A DNA stretch of 64,000 nucleotides from Stygiobacter electus (GTDB lineage Bacteria; Bacteroidota; Ignavibacteria; Ignavibacteriales; Melioribacteraceae). Of this stretch, positions 63,552 to 64,000 are shown piece after piece. The position numbers and the translations under genes were made by a program. The stretch covers positions 1 through 64,000 of the forward strand of contig JARGDL010000015.1 in the NCBI GenBank assembly GCA_029210465.1, written 5' to 3'. How positions within the stretch are numbered: the stretch's first letter is position 1; every line of letters begins with the position of its first letter. Under the pieces are notes generated by a model. It was not told where the DNA came from, searched no databases, and saw nothing but the letters and a program-made list of their open reading frames with translations.

Positions 63552-64000
63552 ATGAAAACAGTTATAGATTTTAAAAATTCCAAGCAGCAGGGTAAAAAGA
63601 TATCGATGGTTACTTGCTATGATTTCTGGTCAGCTAAAATTATAGATGAGAGTGAAATTGATGCAGTCCTTGTGGGAGATAGTGTTGCAATGGTTATGCA
63701 TGGTTTTGAAACAACAATTAATGCAGAAATCGAAATGATGTGTTACCATATAGCTGCAGTCAAACGTGGTTTGAAAGATAAATTATTAATTGCTGATTTA
63801 CCTTTCCTTGCACATAAAAAGGGTACTAAATATTTAATGGAAGCAATCGATAAATTGATGAAAGCTGGAGCTCAAGCAATTAAGATTGAAGGTGCAGATG
63901 ATAATATCGAATTGATTCAATACATTGTAAGAACAGGAATTCCTGTTATGGGTCATCTTGGATTAACACCACAATCAGTTCATCAATTGGGAGGCTATAA
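63552..64000 (+). CDS. panB: 3-methyl-2-oxobutanoate hydroxymethyltransferase, cut by window end
   Basis: The first 149 residues are present. MVTCYDFWSAKIIDE, VLVGDSVAMVMHGFETT (metal-binding D in VGDS), LLIADLPFL, AGAQAIKIEGAD and GIPVMGHLGLTPQS are the standard PanB blocks. The enzyme adds a hydroxymethyl group from methylene-THF to 2-oxoisovalerate, the first step of pantothenate and CoA synthesis. The remaining third lies beyond the window. Confidence 0.95.
   Translation, partial: MKTVIDFKNSKQQGKKISMVTCYDFWSAKIIDESEIDAVLVGDSVAMVMHGFETTINAEIEMMCYHIAAVKRGLKDKLLIADLPFLAHKKGTKYLMEAIDKLMKAGAQAIKIEGADDNIELIQYIVRTGIPVMGHLGLTPQSVHQLGGY

Overview
The window is a low-GC (roughly one third G+C) chromosomal segment of a Bacteroidota/Chlorobi-lineage bacterium, most likely an Ignavibacteriales member. 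The evidence is a textbook type IX secretion (T9SS) C-terminal sorting tail with the NYPNPFNPTTTIRF motif, a PorV/PorQ-like outer-membrane protein, a TonB-dependent receptor with an N-terminal carboxypeptidase-like domain, DUF4175/DUF4159 genes and a tricorn-type S41 protease. This assignment is an inference from gene content.

Layout. 1-11.1 kb (minus strand): a tightly coupled cluster (GNAT-nitrilase fusion, GT-C-like membrane protein, class D beta-lactamase, DUF389, MOSC) joined by ATGA/TAATG overlaps, preceded by an enoyl-CoA hydratase, a HAD phosphatase, DUF1761, an isoaspartyl peptidase and a fused ADP-forming acyl-CoA synthetase. 11.2-13.4 kb (plus): lipid kinase and fructose-bisphosphate aldolase. 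13.6-24.7 kb (minus): a five-gene envelope/secretion operon (double-parvulin isomerase, TonB receptor, 1224-residue secreted protein, PorV-like protein, T9SS-tailed protein).

24.9-46.7 kb is the accessory region and the most interesting part. A tyrosine recombinase points left and is followed on its divergent side by small plus-strand genes (cupin, YdeI-like, two small membrane proteins) separated by 115-135-bp palindromic sites with conserved ends. This is integron geometry, but the recombinase lacks the insertion that marks IntI. A second, decayed copy of the recombinase with the same leader motif heads a second array (DinB-like, NAD(P)-binding epimerase, orphan 7TM domain), and the leader motif occurs a third time before more cassette-like genes (AhpD-like, HEAT, TrmO-like, YciI, SnoaL lipoprotein, ECF42-type sigma factor). 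Housekeeping genes (APC permease, MEMO-like protein, aldo/keto reductase, nadB-nadC-nadA) lie between the arrays. The right edge is full of relics (ester cyclase, NmrA-like, pirin, transposase, YjjX), several with internal deletions.

46.6-64 kb returns to core-like content: M29-type aminopeptidase, DUF4440-like protein, DUF4175/DUF4159 pair, threonine dehydratase, a stand-alone tryptophan synthase beta chain (TrpB2) preceded by a clear Trp-codon leader peptide and attenuator, a large BNR-repeat secreted protein, a tricorn-like protease, and the start of panB cut by the window end. Small palindromic repeats occur at 13.4, 55.6 and 62.9 kb.
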